Assembly: GCA_032718475.1 (NCBI GenBank)
Contig: JAUCBJ010006588.1
Span: 17,311 to 81,310, forward strand
From: Nemertoderma westbladi
Taxonomy: Eukaryota; Xenacoelomorpha; Nemertodermatida; Nemertodermatidae
Direction: 5' to 3'
DNA: 64,000 bases
Part shown: positions 9,629 through 21,285 of the stretch, piece after piece
Position numbering within the stretch: the stretch's first letter is position 1
Layout: each line of letters opens with the position of its first letter
Made by a program: the position numbers and the translations under genes
The notes under the pieces: generated by a model
What the model saw: only the letters and a program-made list of their open reading frames with translations
What the model was told of the DNA's origin: nothing
Databases searched by the model: none

Positions 9629-10540
9629 ATGAGTCGAGGAGGAGAAATGACACTGCCGCGGACCCCGGACGGCGATCTAACGATCCGCGAGGCAGCGACG
9701 CGACGGTACCGACCCACGACACCGGACCCATCGATAACGGGCGATCTGGTAATCCAAGATGAGGGGGGTCGTCTACAGCGAGAGGACGAGTCGGGAGAGG
9801 AGAAAGACGAGTCGACACAGGGCGACGGTCGACGTGCCGAAGTCGCCGGCCAGCCACAGGCCGAGGGCGACGGATGGCCCACCGGAACGGCAAAGGTGGG
9901 GCCGCCGGTACGACGCCGGACCCGGAGGGATAGAGGAGATGTCGGCGATGAGGACGTCGGGGTCAGCGACCGGCTCCGACGAGCCTACAACGCGACGCGG
10001 AAGCAACTGAAAGAAGCCAAAGGAGGGGCCAAGATAGACAAGGTGAAGTTAAAGAAGCGGCTAGGTGAGTCGAACAAACATTTTGATTACTTAGTGCGCT
10101 TTGGGCAGGGAGAGCTAGCCGACGAGAGAGTGAGAGGGGTTGCCAGCGAACTGTTTGAACTATGGGAATGTAGGGGTATGAAACCTAGTGTAGTGTACAT
10201 AGGGCCATACTTAGTCGATGCCCGGGGACTAAAATTAGTGGGTTGGAGGAGACCTGAGGAGGGCAAATCCGAGGTTAACCCCGAGGATTCGGTCTCGTCG
10301 GTCGGAGGAAGTTCCGGGAGGCGGGGGAAAGTTAGTAGGATGGGGGGGCGGAGAGTGTCCATCACAACCGATAAGTCTGCTACATCCTCCGCAAAGGAAA
10401 GAAGGGTGACGGCAATAAATCTGGCGTGCCAACTCGATCTGGCGGCGCTAGATCGGAGAGAATTAGAGAGACAGTTAGAGGAACAGAGTAATTTTTTTAA
10501 ATTTAATATAATATTGTATATTTTTTTTAATTTAATATAA
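9629..10540 (+). CDS. gag-like charged protein, unrecognised, 303 codons
   Basis: I do not recognise this protein. It is a GC-rich frame in an AT-rich neighbourhood, very rich in Arg, Glu, Asp and Gly. Residues ~1-110 are low complexity. Residues ~112-190 form a more structured, likely helical block (DRLRRAYNATRKQLKEAKGG onward). The rest is basic and Ser-rich. The last ~13 codons (NFFKFNIILYIFFNLI) are read from the AT minisatellite and are probably not native, so the true protein is truncated at about 10490. Composition, abrupt borders and the possible LTR upstream suggest the gag N-terminus of an LTR element. No zinc knuckle is present in what remains. Confidence 0.45.
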   Translation: MSRGGEMTLPRTPDGDLTIREAATRRYRPTTPDPSITGDLVIQDEGGRLQREDESGEEKDESTQGDGRRAEVAGQPQAEGDGWPTGTAKVGPPVRRRTRRDRGDVGDEDVGVSDRLRRAYNATRKQLKEAKGGAKIDKVKLKKRLGESNKHFDYLVRFGQGELADERVRGVASELFELWECRGMKPSVVYIGPYLVDARGLKLVGWRRPEEGKSEVNPEDSVSSVGGSSGRRGKVSRMGGRRVSITTDKSATSSAKERRVTAINLACQLDLAALDRRELERQLEEQSNFFKFNIILYIFFNLI

Positions 10541-10545
10541 TATCG
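10490..10545 (+). repeat. AT-rich minisatellite, right arm
   Basis: Two more units of the array seen at 8815..8956 adjoin the truncated 3' side of the GC-rich block. The region from here to 11615 is AT-rich with no gene I can support. Confidence 0.65.
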
Positions 10546-11614
10546 TAGAATATTTTTTGGTTGTCTGATTTTGGTAGAATATAAAGTAGATACCACAGGA
10601 GTTACGTAGAGCTATGTTATTTTCCATTATTACTTGATTGGGGTGGTTACTACGCGTTATATTGAGTCGTTATAGGACGTTTTGTTTTATAATTATAGTA
10701 CGGGATTTACTTAGAAGCGCTCTCAATTAATCAATACAAAATTAAACAGATCATTTATCAGAAAAAAACAGGAAGGCAAACACGACTTAATTAACACACG
10801 TTTCAGCATTCACTTTGACGCACTATATATGCAGGTAGTTTTAAATAAACCCAAGTATAATTTCAACGTAAAACATGACGTGTTAGTTGAATATTTTCAA
10901 CCCAGATGGCAAATAGTTTAGAAGCAACACATACACTGGTGTGGTACTTAGGAATAACAATAACAGATTGTTTAGTATTCCGACCCCGATCTTGGGACAA
11001 AATATATATGATATTGTGCAACCCTAAATATTTTATTCTATCGATAGAGCAAAGTATGTATAGTATAATATTCTGATGTTTTATGTGTTTTGCAGTATTT
11101 TACCGTCTACTATTATACCGGCCATGTTTTGTAATATTTATAGTACATGTGACGTATTATATATTTGGTTTTAACATTTTAATTCAATTAAAGCCACCGG
11201 GGCCAAATCCGGGAATGAAATGAATGAATTCAGGTTGAGTTACATTGTCAGTGCCGAGACGGTATGGGGTTTGTAAATATGCCCCCCAGGACAATTACAG
11301 TAAGCCTGTGGAGTGAAAATTAAAGGTTTAAAAAAAGGTTAAAAAAACAGATTATAATAAGAAATCCTTTACAAGTCAGAAGATTTCCTACTTTCTCACA
11401 TAATTTACGAAGCGAAAATGTGAGATGGTCTCGTACGCCACCTAGTGAGCATCTTTGCCATGTATGTGCATTAGTATTACCCTGCAGAACCAATGTTGTA
11501 CCCATATCGTTAGATTCTTTGCTTCCCTATATTACATAAACATATGGGCATTGTTTTGGGGAGTGACGTCATTTGGCTTCCTAAAATTAGGTCCACTCTA
11601 CAGGATATTATGGC

Positions 11615-11862
11615 TCTGGCCGTGAGGACCAGCCTGCACACAAACTTATGCATTGGCGGCCTCATGTAGAGAATAAGCAATAAGTCTGTTGGACAGCCCA
11701 TATGACTTTATTGAGATGACTCGTAAAGAAGACTCGGTTTTTTATTTGTGGATAATCTCGTGAAAGACATTGTGATAGAGAGTTGTGCCGCTGCAATAGT
11801 GTCGACCTGCGGCATAGCATTATTAATGCAGCTGCAATGCAGCACGCCAATTATAGAGATTT
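11615..11862 (+). mobile_element. old RTE-like LINE 3'-end relic
   Basis: The sequence matches the last ~230 bp of RTE copy 1. Landmarks are gccgtgaggaccagcctg, ggacagcccatatgactt and tgcagctgcaatgcagca. There are many substitutions and small indels and no TAG tail, so it is much older than the other copies. From 11863 to 12897 the DNA is AT-rich and non-coding, apart from the dispersed scrap near 12408..12450. Confidence 0.8.
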
Positions 11863-12897
11863 TGGGAACATTTACATTTTTCTAGAAAAGTATATAAAGT
11901 CAACATGTTTATTTAATGTTTATCAAGAGTAATTAATAGAAATTAATTAATATTTAATGTGGTTTATATTATAAATAAAATATAATAATCTTATTAGAAA
12001 CAGACCAAACCGACATATTTAAATTAACTCGAATTATTTAAAATCCAGATATATAATAAATACAAAAAGCACAAAATAATTAGACTCTTAAACAGTTAAG
12101 TAAATCTGCACAGCTGTTCCCAGGTAACCAACCAATCTACAATTATAAAATATAATTTACCGAACAGTTTGTCTGTCAAAAGGTTAATTTTAATTTCAAC
12201 CAAATTACCAACAAATAATTAATTTAAACTGTATATTATTAATTACAAAGGCTATATATTTTATAACTATATTACCAATAGGGTCTATACGTATATTATA
12301 TATTAATAAATCTTTTTAACCAAAGAATCTATTATTGTTTAACAATAAAGTTAATTATTTAATAGACAATGTTTTCTCGCTGAGACAGGGGGTGAGACAC
12401 CTACAGGAGCAGGTTACTGAGGCACGTTATTATAACCAAAACAATAAACAACATAACAGATTACAGATTACAGTTGTATTTGTGGGAGTAATCAGCTGTT
12501 ATTTGCGTAGATTTTCCCCTGGAGAGGGATGTATTTTTATTGCCTCGAATCCCCCCTGTCTGTTTCATCTCTAAGACGAAATGATTCATAAAATAGAAAA
12601 GTAATTCTATTTGTAAAAGATAATTAAATAATATAATTCAAAGATTCAGAAACTATATGTAACAACACAATATATGTTACAAACACACAACAATGGATGG
12701 TAGACTAATTATTAATTAACTAATTAATAACAACAGCACTAAATGTATTTCCATAAATCGTAACGTTTAATTTTTAACTTTATTTATATTTTCCCAAACT
12801 AAAGAGTTTAAATTCGGTGAGTTTAACTAAAGATTAAAAGCTCCTCTTTCCAATACTTTTTTCATCCTATAACTTTATTTCAATTAATTTCACTTGT

Positions 12898-13955
12898 TTA
12901 TCTAGGAAGAGGCGGTTTTATTTCAATAATTTCAGCTAAGTGTTTTTGGTTAGTTTCCCTAAGTCCGTCACAGAATGTAAGAAAGTCTTTGTAGGTCCGT
13001 TTCTTAAGGAATTCAATAAGTTCATTGTTCTGTGCAAACCGACCCCGATATGATTTAATTTTATCTATCTGATCCCCAGTGATAACAAATTTACTTAATA
13101 GATAAATTAGTAGAACTTCTGATTCTAATTTAGTAGCCAATTCGTATTGTCCCCCTGTGAGTTTATTTCTAACTGTTTCATCAATAATTCCCTTAACTAC
13201 CGTCTCTATTTCTTCCCCTAACGGACCCACCTTCCCAAGGTATTTACCTATTTCTTCCCATTTTTTTGCTCCTTTTATTTTCTCACTAACTTCTCCTACA
13301 TTAATATATTCTATCTGATCGGTTTGGTTTATATTAATTTTAATAATAGTTCCCTTTCTATAACCAATCAGTAGGTAATTCCCTTTTGGGTGGAAGTTAA
13401 TAGAACTGAACGGGTTCCTCTCCCCACCCGTCCGACCCACAAACTCCTTTATTACCCTCCCACCTCCATCTAATAAACGTATAGAAGATGAACCATCTAT
13501 AAACCTGCTCCGCACTGCAACCCTCCCACCCTGAGGTTCCCATTTAAGCCTTCGACCCTCCTACACTCTGTTCCCATAATTCCGCACCGGTTATAAAGGA
13601 AATACATTTAGTGAACCCGAGACCCCCTATTAACAGTTTAGTACCATCTGTATTAAACGCTACCGACCAGACTCTCCTCTCCCCTTCCATAAGAACCTTT
13701 ATTAGGTTCCCTTTGAGGTCCCAGAGTTTAGCGGTCCCATCGTAGGAACCGCTAACTACCTGCGAACCATCTGTAGAGAATACAATGTCGTTTACCCAGT
13801 TACTGTGAGCCGCCCAAGTTTTATGAGTAAATAAATTACCTGTTGCGGTACCGGAAGGATTTATTGTAATGATGGATAAAGTTCCATCATTACAACATGT
13901 TGAAAGCACGTTGGGGTCCGATGGGGAGAAGGTGAGGGCCAACCGAGCTGTTTCT
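12898..13955 (-). pseudogene. WD40-repeat / CARD protein fragment with one frameshift
   Basis: Read on the minus strand, this fragment encodes about five WD40 blades followed by a C-terminal CARD. The upstream frame (13544 up to ~13955) holds blades such as LALTFSPSDPNVLSTCCNDG, VNDIVFSTDGSQVVSGSYDG with KLWDL, and VWSVAFNTDGTKLLIGG. A frameshift near 13545..13560 leads into the second frame (ATG at 13515, end 12898). That frame holds two more blades (SSIRLLDGGG, FSSINFHPKGNYLLIG) and a linker. Its last ~85 residues have the CARD pattern: KFVITGDQIDKI, an ELIEFLKKR helix, and FLTFCDGLRETNQKHLAEII. CARDs mediate homotypic assembly in apoptosis and innate immunity, and Apaf-1 combines CARD and WD40 in the opposite order. 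A full propeller needs about seven blades, so the N-terminus is missing. It abuts a truncated Penelope element. It could be a last exon, a pseudogene or a captured fragment. Confidence 0.75.
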
Positions 13956-13959
13956 GTAG

Positions 13960-15668
13960 ACTCCGAGTTTATACTTTAAAACGTACCCCATAGCAGGTCG
14001 CTTGGGTACTAGATACTCACGCAATTCCCGATTCCCGATACAATATTCTCGCAAAACGCGCTTAAGTTGAGCAATGAACTTATTTGTAGGGTCGCTAGGT
14101 AACTCGCAGTACGTAGATTCATCGCCGAGTGCTCGCCGGGTCTCCCTATCCTTCATTCCGGAATCGATCACAACCACGTTACCCGTCTTGTCGCCGCGAA
14201 CTATCTCGATAGAGCTGTCGCGCCCCAGACTCTTCAGCCTGGGTTCCCCTTGAGGTCGACTCTCTACCTTCTCCGCCACCCGGTGCAGATCACGGATAAA
14301 GGCTTCCACGGCCGGCTGCTTACACGCCCGCGCGACATATCGATACTTAAAAGGTACAGTATATGGAATATAGTTTAAAACCCGATGGACACCGTCTCCT
14401 GTTCCGGAAGTTGCCAAAAACGGGAAAGCTCTGGCTTCCGGTACATGGATGCCAGACCCCCTACGTATTCCCTGAAAGTCCTTAGCACGTTTGGGAGTTT
14501 CGAGCAACCAGTTCGCGTTAGACGCCGAAAAACCTTCCGCCAGTATAGGGGAAAGTTCACCCTCTTCGCCCACTCCAGGATTGGCGTCGCCCCCTGTACT
14601 TTCACCGACCTCCCCGAAAAGGCTTCTAATCATGTTGCTGTCCCGGAGCTGCGCACGGTCCTGAGGAGTTGAAGTACCCGGTACCTCCGCCACGCACCCG
14701 GACCCAGCCTCCCCCCGCCTCCGAAGGCCGGGGGATGCTCACACTCTCCCCTTCATGAACAGACTCGCTCCCGTACACCCCGGATAACCGAGTGTCGGTT
14801 GGTGTCACGTTAAAGGAGACGACGCTCGCTGCTCCCGTCGCATCGCGTGTGGTCGCGGCTCCGACGTCCGGTCGGAACACCTGAGTGTCGTCCTCGCGTT
14901 GCTTCCTCCACACGTGGTTGCGGATGGCTGAACCAACCCTGGAGATAGCTGTGTGGGTATCCATTAGACCTCCCTTACCTCTCATGGGGGTTGGGATAAA
15001 ACCAAACCCCAGACTGAGAACTTCCATCTGTTTAGGAGAAATCTCCTTCGACGACAGGTTTACCACACACGCCGCCGGCTGGCTTCCGTTCCTTCCCTGA
15101 AGGACCCTCGCCTAGGCGACTCTGTGTAGCCCAACTGGGTATCCCCGAACGCCTCCCCGGCGGGTGGGCCATAGACCCCAATGCCTCGAGCTTCTTACCG
15201 TGAATAGCACTCCTCTCCTTAGTTTCCCAGACAGCAATGCGGTCCACACACCCCGTGATAAACTGGAATAGAGTACGTTGTTCATCCCCCTCTCCGGATC
15301 TCCTCGCATCCACCCGTACTAAACCTAAGACCCGGTTAAAAGTCTTTCCCCAACGCGTATAACGCGTCGATATCCCGAGATAACGCCCCCATGACGAAAT
15401 CCCTCGCTAGCTTCCAATACTCCCTGCATCCTAAGGCGTATACATCCTTAAGATATCTCGGTACGAGATCTTCCCTTCTACAGGTCCTGAGAAACCTAAT
15501 CATAAGCGGTATCCTAATTAACTTTTGTTTTAAACGGAAAAGGTTGCGGATGTCGTGGATTGCCCCATTACTCAGATCAAATGTTTTAATAGAACGGCAC
15601 GCCGACTTAAGGGGATTTCGGTACATTGTTAAGAAAGATAGGTTCAACACTGGGGACTCCCCTTGTAT
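13960..15668 (-). mobile_element. Penelope-like element, 5' part, truncated and frameshifted
   Basis: The minus strand holds, in order over several frames, the N-terminal region of a Penelope-like RT. Piece 1 is 15650..15336 (a RLKQKLIRIPLMIRFLRTC block). Piece 2 is 15313..15032 (WETKERSAIHGKKLEAL). Piece 3 is 15066..14626 (VNLSSKEISPKQMEVLSLGF then FIPTP, a family hallmark). Piece 4 is 14693..13960, with a VEAFIRDLHRVAEK helix, GDKTGNVVVIDSG in place of the usual ADKGN box, ESTYCELPSDPTNKF, and a weak GYVLKYK in the 'YGLPKIHK' position. RT palm motifs and the GIY-YIG endonuclease are absent. The break lies just where WD40 sequence begins. Penelope elements are normally truncated at the 5' end, so a missing 3' end suggests later rearrangement. 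Confidence 0.75.
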
Positions 15669-16077
15669 CTAAAAAGATATTTGTTCCGATCGATTTCGAG
15701 ATCTTGTCTCCTTATCAAGGACGATACACTGATACAGTTACTTGAAATAATTACATAAACGTTGCGTTACATATATCAAATTCAAATTAAATTATAGTTA
15801 GGTACCGTTATTACTTACATAGTATGTAGTAGAACTACCTAAGAATACTAATTAGTAAATATTTACATAGTAGGCCTATAACTGTATAAAGTGTAAAGTG
15901 ACAGAATACAGGAATATGGAAAATTGCACGGCCTCGATGACATTGCAATAAATATTAACTATATATATATTAACTGTATAACAGTATAACCCCGCCCGTA
16001 TGTACATCAATCTTGTAAACCCCCCCCCCCCACACCACCTAGGCCCCAGTTTGGAATTTCTGTAGAGTTTGCTCAAC

Positions 16078-16203
16078 ATGTGTGGCGCGGATTAAGGATC
16101 CTGGCGCGTAGTGACAGGGGCGTGTGGCGCGGATTAAGGATCCTGGCGCGTAGTGACAGGGGCGTGTGGCGCGCATTGAGGATCCTGGCGGTCCTGGCGC
16201 GAA
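16078..16203 (+). repeat. ~42-bp tandem repeat, three units
   Basis: A unit containing gtggcgcggattaaggatcc, tggcgcgtagtgacagg and ggcg is repeated twice almost exactly, with a third diverged unit. It is flanked on the left by a 13-C run (16019..16031). The region 15670..16077 otherwise has nothing I can support. Confidence 0.85.
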
Positions 16204-16334
16204 TATGGATGTAGGGTGTAGGGTTAGGTTGGGACAGTAGGAGGTGGCGTAGCAGTGCACTAGCAACACATCCCACTCTACGGCTCTATCTGTCTATTTG
16301 AAATTATTCCATAGGTTTAAAAAGATTGAAAAAT

Positions 16335-16795
16335 GTCCGCTCGCTTTGCTCGCGTTTATACTGTAAATCTACTCTTAGTACTGTCTGGCTGTGGACAAAT
16401 GGAAACGGACAGATTGAGCATGACCATTAAAAACATGACTTATTGTTTCAAAAGTTTTTCAATTGTCAGATTCTTCAAACCAATAAAACCATGAAAGCCT
16501 GCATGATTCAGCAAAATTTCCGTGCTCGCTACGCTCGCAATTTACCGGTAATGACATCTGCATTTCTGCATTTGAAAACAGTCGGTTTGCCTACTTTAAA
16601 TGCTGAAATGTTAAAATTTTCGTGCTCGCTACTCTCGCATCTTCATCACATCAGCATTTAAAAACAGTCAGTTGACGTTGACCTACTACTACTACTACTA
16701 CTACAACTACAGCACTATCTGACTATTACTGTCAGACTGTATTTATGTTAACATAATTTGAAAATTTCCTTGCTCGCTACGCTCGCATTTTAATG
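16335..16795 (+). repeat. four dispersed copies of a GCTCGCTACGCTCGC motif, plus microsatellite
   Basis: Copies lie near 16337 (cgctcgctttgctcgc), 16523, 16622 and 16768, spaced about 100-185 bp apart. A (TAC)n microsatellite lies at about 16682..16705. No coding frame is supported. From 16800 to 17660 I see unique sequence and a 21-C run (17311..17331). Confidence 0.7.
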
Positions 16796-17662
16796 TTAAC
16801 ATACTGCAGTACTGTAGGGCTACAGAATTCAGGAATTATAAACTGATAAATTATTACAATTAAGCAATTACTGCAAAATTTCATAGTCAATTGTTGGCTT
16901 GGCGCGCATTAGATATCATGGCTGGCACGATTTTCGTTTAACCAGAACGCGTGTGGCGCGCTTTTTGTCAGTATTCCATATAGGCCTAGGCCTACCCTAC
17001 TAACCTAACCCGTCCCCTAATGCCGAACTGCTGCACCAATGCCGGTACTGCAGTACAGTAAGAGTGCCGATTCCCATCCCACAATTCCCTCCCACCTATA
17101 CCCCTGTACCCGCCGACATACCGTCGCTACTGACTCCTACACCTCTGCCCAAATCTCCGCGACGACGACCCCAACCTAGCCCAGTTCAAGCCTGATCGTG
17201 CAGTAGTCCGACTGACGACACAGAACACAGAAACAAACCTGGCTACCACCCCTCCACCATCAGGATTCATAATCCAGTACTGCTGTACCGGTATGTCACC
17301 CCCAGACTGCCCCCCCCCCCCCCCCCCCCCCGCACAACAAACACCCACCTGCCTACGCGTATGGCCGTCCACACAAAAACCCACACGCAATCCGGATGCG
17401 TCCATTCACACGTTCAGGTAGAGATCCTATATTGTTGGCTTACTCTTGTTCAAAGTTGGTCCGCACCTATGTATGTAATTAGCCTCGCCGTGGATGCGAT
17501 CGCTGTCGCTCCTATATGCCCTAAACACTGTCACCCGCAGCTGGGACAGCTCACATTGCCTGAAATGCTCACACAACAACACTTCGTCGTGTTCACTGTA
17601 TTCGGGGGCCACCTGCGTCCTAAATCCATTAATTACTGACCTATGGGTATTCATTCTCTCTC

Positions 17663-17860
17663 TTATACGCTGCTCCGGTGTAAAAATGCATTAGGTCTCC
17701 GTAAATCATCGATCATAGATTTCGAGATTAAGTTGAGTTCAGAACCCATATCTATCATAGTAATGCATCGGTATTGGCCATTCAAAAGGATTTCTTTGTA
17801 TAAGAATGACTCATTTAGTTCTTTTAAATTTAGTACTGTATTAGTATAATAGTAGTATAT
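17663..17860 (-). pseudogene. retropepsin-like protease fragment of an LTR element
   Basis: The minus-strand frame reads a beta-strand region followed by TMIDMGSELNLISKSMIDDL. This matches the active-site segment of retrotransposon aspartic proteases, where the usual box is D-T/S-G; here it is DMG. Only ~65 codons are present. The fragment stops where RTE copy 2 begins, so the LINE probably inserted into or beside an older LTR element. A further minus-strand frame at 17427..17654 could be its continuation, but I cannot support that. Confidence 0.5.
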
Positions 17861-19329
17861 ATCAGCATGAATTCTTAACATTCCTGGGAGACTTTAATGC
17901 AAGTCTGCATCAATCACCTACATCGCCCTGGGTCTATAGCAATAGTGTTAACCGAAATTCTATCCATCTTCAGGATTTTATCTTTGGAGATGGATTGTTT
18001 TCGGCTGGAACCCAGTTCAAGAAGCGAACTGGAAAGCTATGGACTCATAGTGGACCCAGTGGTCACAAGTCCCATATAGACCATATTCTGTTTCGTAGGA
18101 ATTACAGGAGCTCTATACAAGACTGTAATGCATTTTACACTTCGACCCTTCTCCAGTGATCACCGCCTTATTGTGGCCAAGGTAAGACTCAGTCTGCGTG
18201 CTAGCAGAACAACGAAATCTGCCTTACCGCGGTATGACTGGTCTTCTCTGTTGCAACAGCCAATTGTGAGATCCAGCTTCACACTACAGCTGAGCAACAG
18301 GTATGAGGCTCTTGCCTCTGAAGCGGCAGATCACTGTGAGGGCTATACTGCCTTTACAGAAGCAGTTAAGTTAGCAGCTGCAGAAACAGTTCCTGTATAC
18401 CCTCGAAACAGGAAACGGGCCCCCTGGACTGACAACAAAATTCAGAAGTGCCGAAATGACCTCTACAAGGCGCAGAAATAGTCCCGACTCAAACAGACTA
18501 CAGCGGCCAAGAATGCAGTTAAGGCTGCATCTAGGTCCCTGAACAGGCAGTACTCTGTTAATCTACAGGAGCTAATAAACCAACAGGTTGATGTCATCAA
18601 TGATGCTGGCGACAGCAGGCAATCATCCCAGGCATGGAAATCGATCAACTTGCTTACTGGTCGGAAAATCCAACCAACCACCAAGGTTAAGGCTGAATCA
18701 CCAGCCGATCGTCTCAATGGTTGGAAGGCCCACTTCGAAAAGCTCCTCAAAAATGACAGGGTATTGCCTGATAACTCTATAGAAGTAAAAGTGTCTGAGT
18801 CTGTACTCCCAGATATTCCCATTGGCGATATCTCCTTTGCAGAAGTGAAGGCTGCTGCAAAGAGCATTAAGACAAATCGTGCCAGTGGAGTAGATGGTGT
18901 TCCCCCTGAGGTCTTTAAAGTACCTGAATGTTTAAAGCTAATCTATCCCATCATGGTAGACATGTACCGAACAACAAGAGTCCCACAAGAAATGAAAACA
19001 AATAAGTTGGTGCCAGTTCCCAAGAAAGGCAACCTAACACTCTATGGTTCTTTTCGGGGACTCTCATTGATCTGGATTGCTGCAAAGCTATACAATAGGA
19101 TTCTATTAAATCGCATCAGGGATCCCATTGAGAGACTGCTTCGTGGAAATCAGAATGGGTTCCATAAATGTCGTGGGACCATGGAGCCCATTTTGGCACT
19201 TAGAAGGATAACTGAAGAGTTATCAAAAAAGAAAGACAGGCATCTGGATGTTATCTTTGTTGACTTCTTCAAGGCCTTTGATTCAGTCTCTCGCTCACGT
19301 ATGTTCAGCATACTTTCATTATATGGCAT
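17861..19329 (+). mobile_element. RTE-like LINE copy 2, 5' half
   Basis: The sequence matches copy 1 from about 4333 to 5803. It is 5'-truncated and starts within the endonuclease domain (atcagcatg). Coding is broken by an extra T near 18131, a TAG at 18479..18481 (GAG in copy 1) and other changes, and frames 18128..18478 and 18650..19329 remain. It ends at ggcat, where BEL copy B is inserted. The LINE resumes at 33219. Confidence 0.92.
19325..19329 (+). repeat. left target-site duplication of BEL copy B
   Basis: GGCAT is repeated at 33219..33223. Five bases is a typical duplication length for BEL/Pao integrases. Confidence 0.85.
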
Positions 19330-20451
19330 TGTAAATGCTTTAGCGGACATACCAAGTCACTTTGCCGCAATGCGCATAATACTCTAAAAAGATTGGAGCT
19401 CAGATGACGACATCTGTCAGCTGATTTACTGTAAACGTGGACCTCTTTGTTCTGCTCAGCCAATCAGAGCGATTTTCACTTTGTGTTGAACAAGGGCCTA
19501 CAGAAACCCGCGCAATGCATTACGGTCTTTGTTTACTATTTTCTGAGCTGCAGAACTGGCTTAGAATTTTCTGTACTTCTGTGTAGAAGTTTCAGACTTT
19601 GGCCTAGAACATCTGATGGCTTTGATTACAAGAACGTAAAACTATTAACTGAATCATACTTCATATCTGAATCACTGAAACGCATCACACCGCAATTCAA
19701 CTACATGTCATCCTGCATCACATGGAACACTGCATAAGTAGCACATACTGACTGTTCACCGCATTATTTGCTTCTGTTATTAATTGGTGTTATGTTAATG
19801 TATATTGCTGATATATTTGGAGAATACCGATGAATAATCATAAAACCCCAATCTTTTTGATTACTGAAGGTAAGAGGGACCGGTTACCTGTAGCAAATGA
19901 GACTTACATTATAGTGGTTTTTAGTGTGAATTAAATGCTATTTCATAATCCCTACATGTGTCAGTTGCGATCCTCCTTATATCTGTATATATGATCAAAT
20001 TCAGTGATGGTCGGCAGATCAGTGCGAAGTAGTGTGAAGTAGTGTGAAGTCGTGTGAAGTAGTGTGAAGGTTAATAAAGCATCTCCTAAAGAATGCGCTT
20101 TTTACGAAACTCTTTGGCCATCTAGTTGTGATTAGTATAAGTCATAACTCTGTTTTATACTTAAAGCGCCATGTCCAAAAGGAACTGTTAATATTTCCCC
20201 GAAAGTAAATATATTGTCAGAGATTATATAGTAACGATCAATCGAATAATACAGTAGGTCTACACCGCAATCACTATCAAGGCATCCGAATCCAGTCTCC
20301 CTTAACTGTGGGTGAATGATCGCGCACAGACTGGCTTCAGCGGATGTACCTTCAGTACACTAAATAATTGTTATAGGCTAAAGTCGATTTATAAACTAGA
20401 AGACAACTAAAATTGGCAGGTTAAACTGCTAAAGGTCTAAAAGCGCGAACA
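19330..20451 (+). repeat. 5' LTR of BEL copy B
   Basis: Starts TGTAAATGC, ends GCGCGAACA, 1122 bp. It has one copy of the 50-bp U3 unit (two in the 3' LTR). An 11-bp repeat of agtgtgaagt type occurs near 20030..20070. No tRNA-complementary primer site starting TGG lies directly downstream. Confidence 0.92.
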
Positions 20452-21272
20452 TTAATAGTTTTAAACTCTTGATTGCACAGTAGGCAATAAATATTTTGTC
20501 TATTGTTCTGGTAAGAACATAATAGATTTCAGTTTCTTTATTGCACCGTAGGCAATAAAGTTGAATGTACCGGTCGAACGGTAAGCTGTAGGCCTAACTG
20601 CCCAACTACCCGAACTGGTACTTACAGGTACAACAGTATTATTCGATTTTGATAATTATATACCGGTAGGTCTTGATATTTAATCAGGGACTGCAGCCCT
20701 TGTTTTTTATTGGGATTTTACTTATTTCTGTCAGTTTTATTTATCTGTAAGTGTAATATTGAGCAGAAGGCGTGTAAGCCTCTCAGTTTGTATAGATAAT
20801 TTGTAGGCCGGATTGTTGTCTAGCTGTTGTTAGGTCTGAAGCGATTGCAGTGTGTGTAGAGTGTATGTTCGATAAAGTACTAGTTAGGAAGGTGGGGGCA
20901 TCTAGTGTTGTAAGGTAAATCCCCCCCGAAAGAATAAGTCGTACTACTCGGTTAGAATGCCTACTAACTAACCATTTCAGAGTCTGCATATACTGTAGTT
21001 TATTTAGGCATAACAGTAGTCTGCCAGCATTTGGTCTGTATTTTGTTTGTATAGTCTGCACGGGTAGTGTAATATTTATTATTCAGAGTCTATGCGAGTA
21101 TTCGCAACCTTCAAACCCCCCAATTTTATTCGTGCTTGTTATTTGTGCTTGTTATACATACTGTTATAGTTAAATTAACCCCGGTACTACATCAGGGCTG
21201 TTTGGCGTAGGTAAAGACTGGTGATTTTGTGCTCCGGTCACTCCAGCAGATACCGTGGCTCTTTTGGCTGTA

Positions 21273-21285
21273 CAAGTATATTTAA
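21273..21285 (+). repeat. left 13-bp duplication flanking the inverted-repeat element
   Basis: caagtatatttaa recurs exactly at 21787..21799. Copy C lacks the intervening 501 bp and has caagtatttt at the matching place, so this is an insertion site. Confidence 0.85.

Noticed and set aside
15690-15720. Hammerhead-like sequence upstream of the Penelope element on the minus strand (TTGATAAG, GAGA/TCTC, GAAA)
   Set aside because: The core departs from CTGATGA at more than one conserved base and is out of register with the stem. Penelope elements often carry hammerheads, so it may be a relic, but I cannot support it.
16682-16705. Antisense RTE tail, from the (TAC)n microsatellite
   Set aside because: The flanking sequence does not match the RTE 3' UTR, so it is treated as a plain microsatellite.
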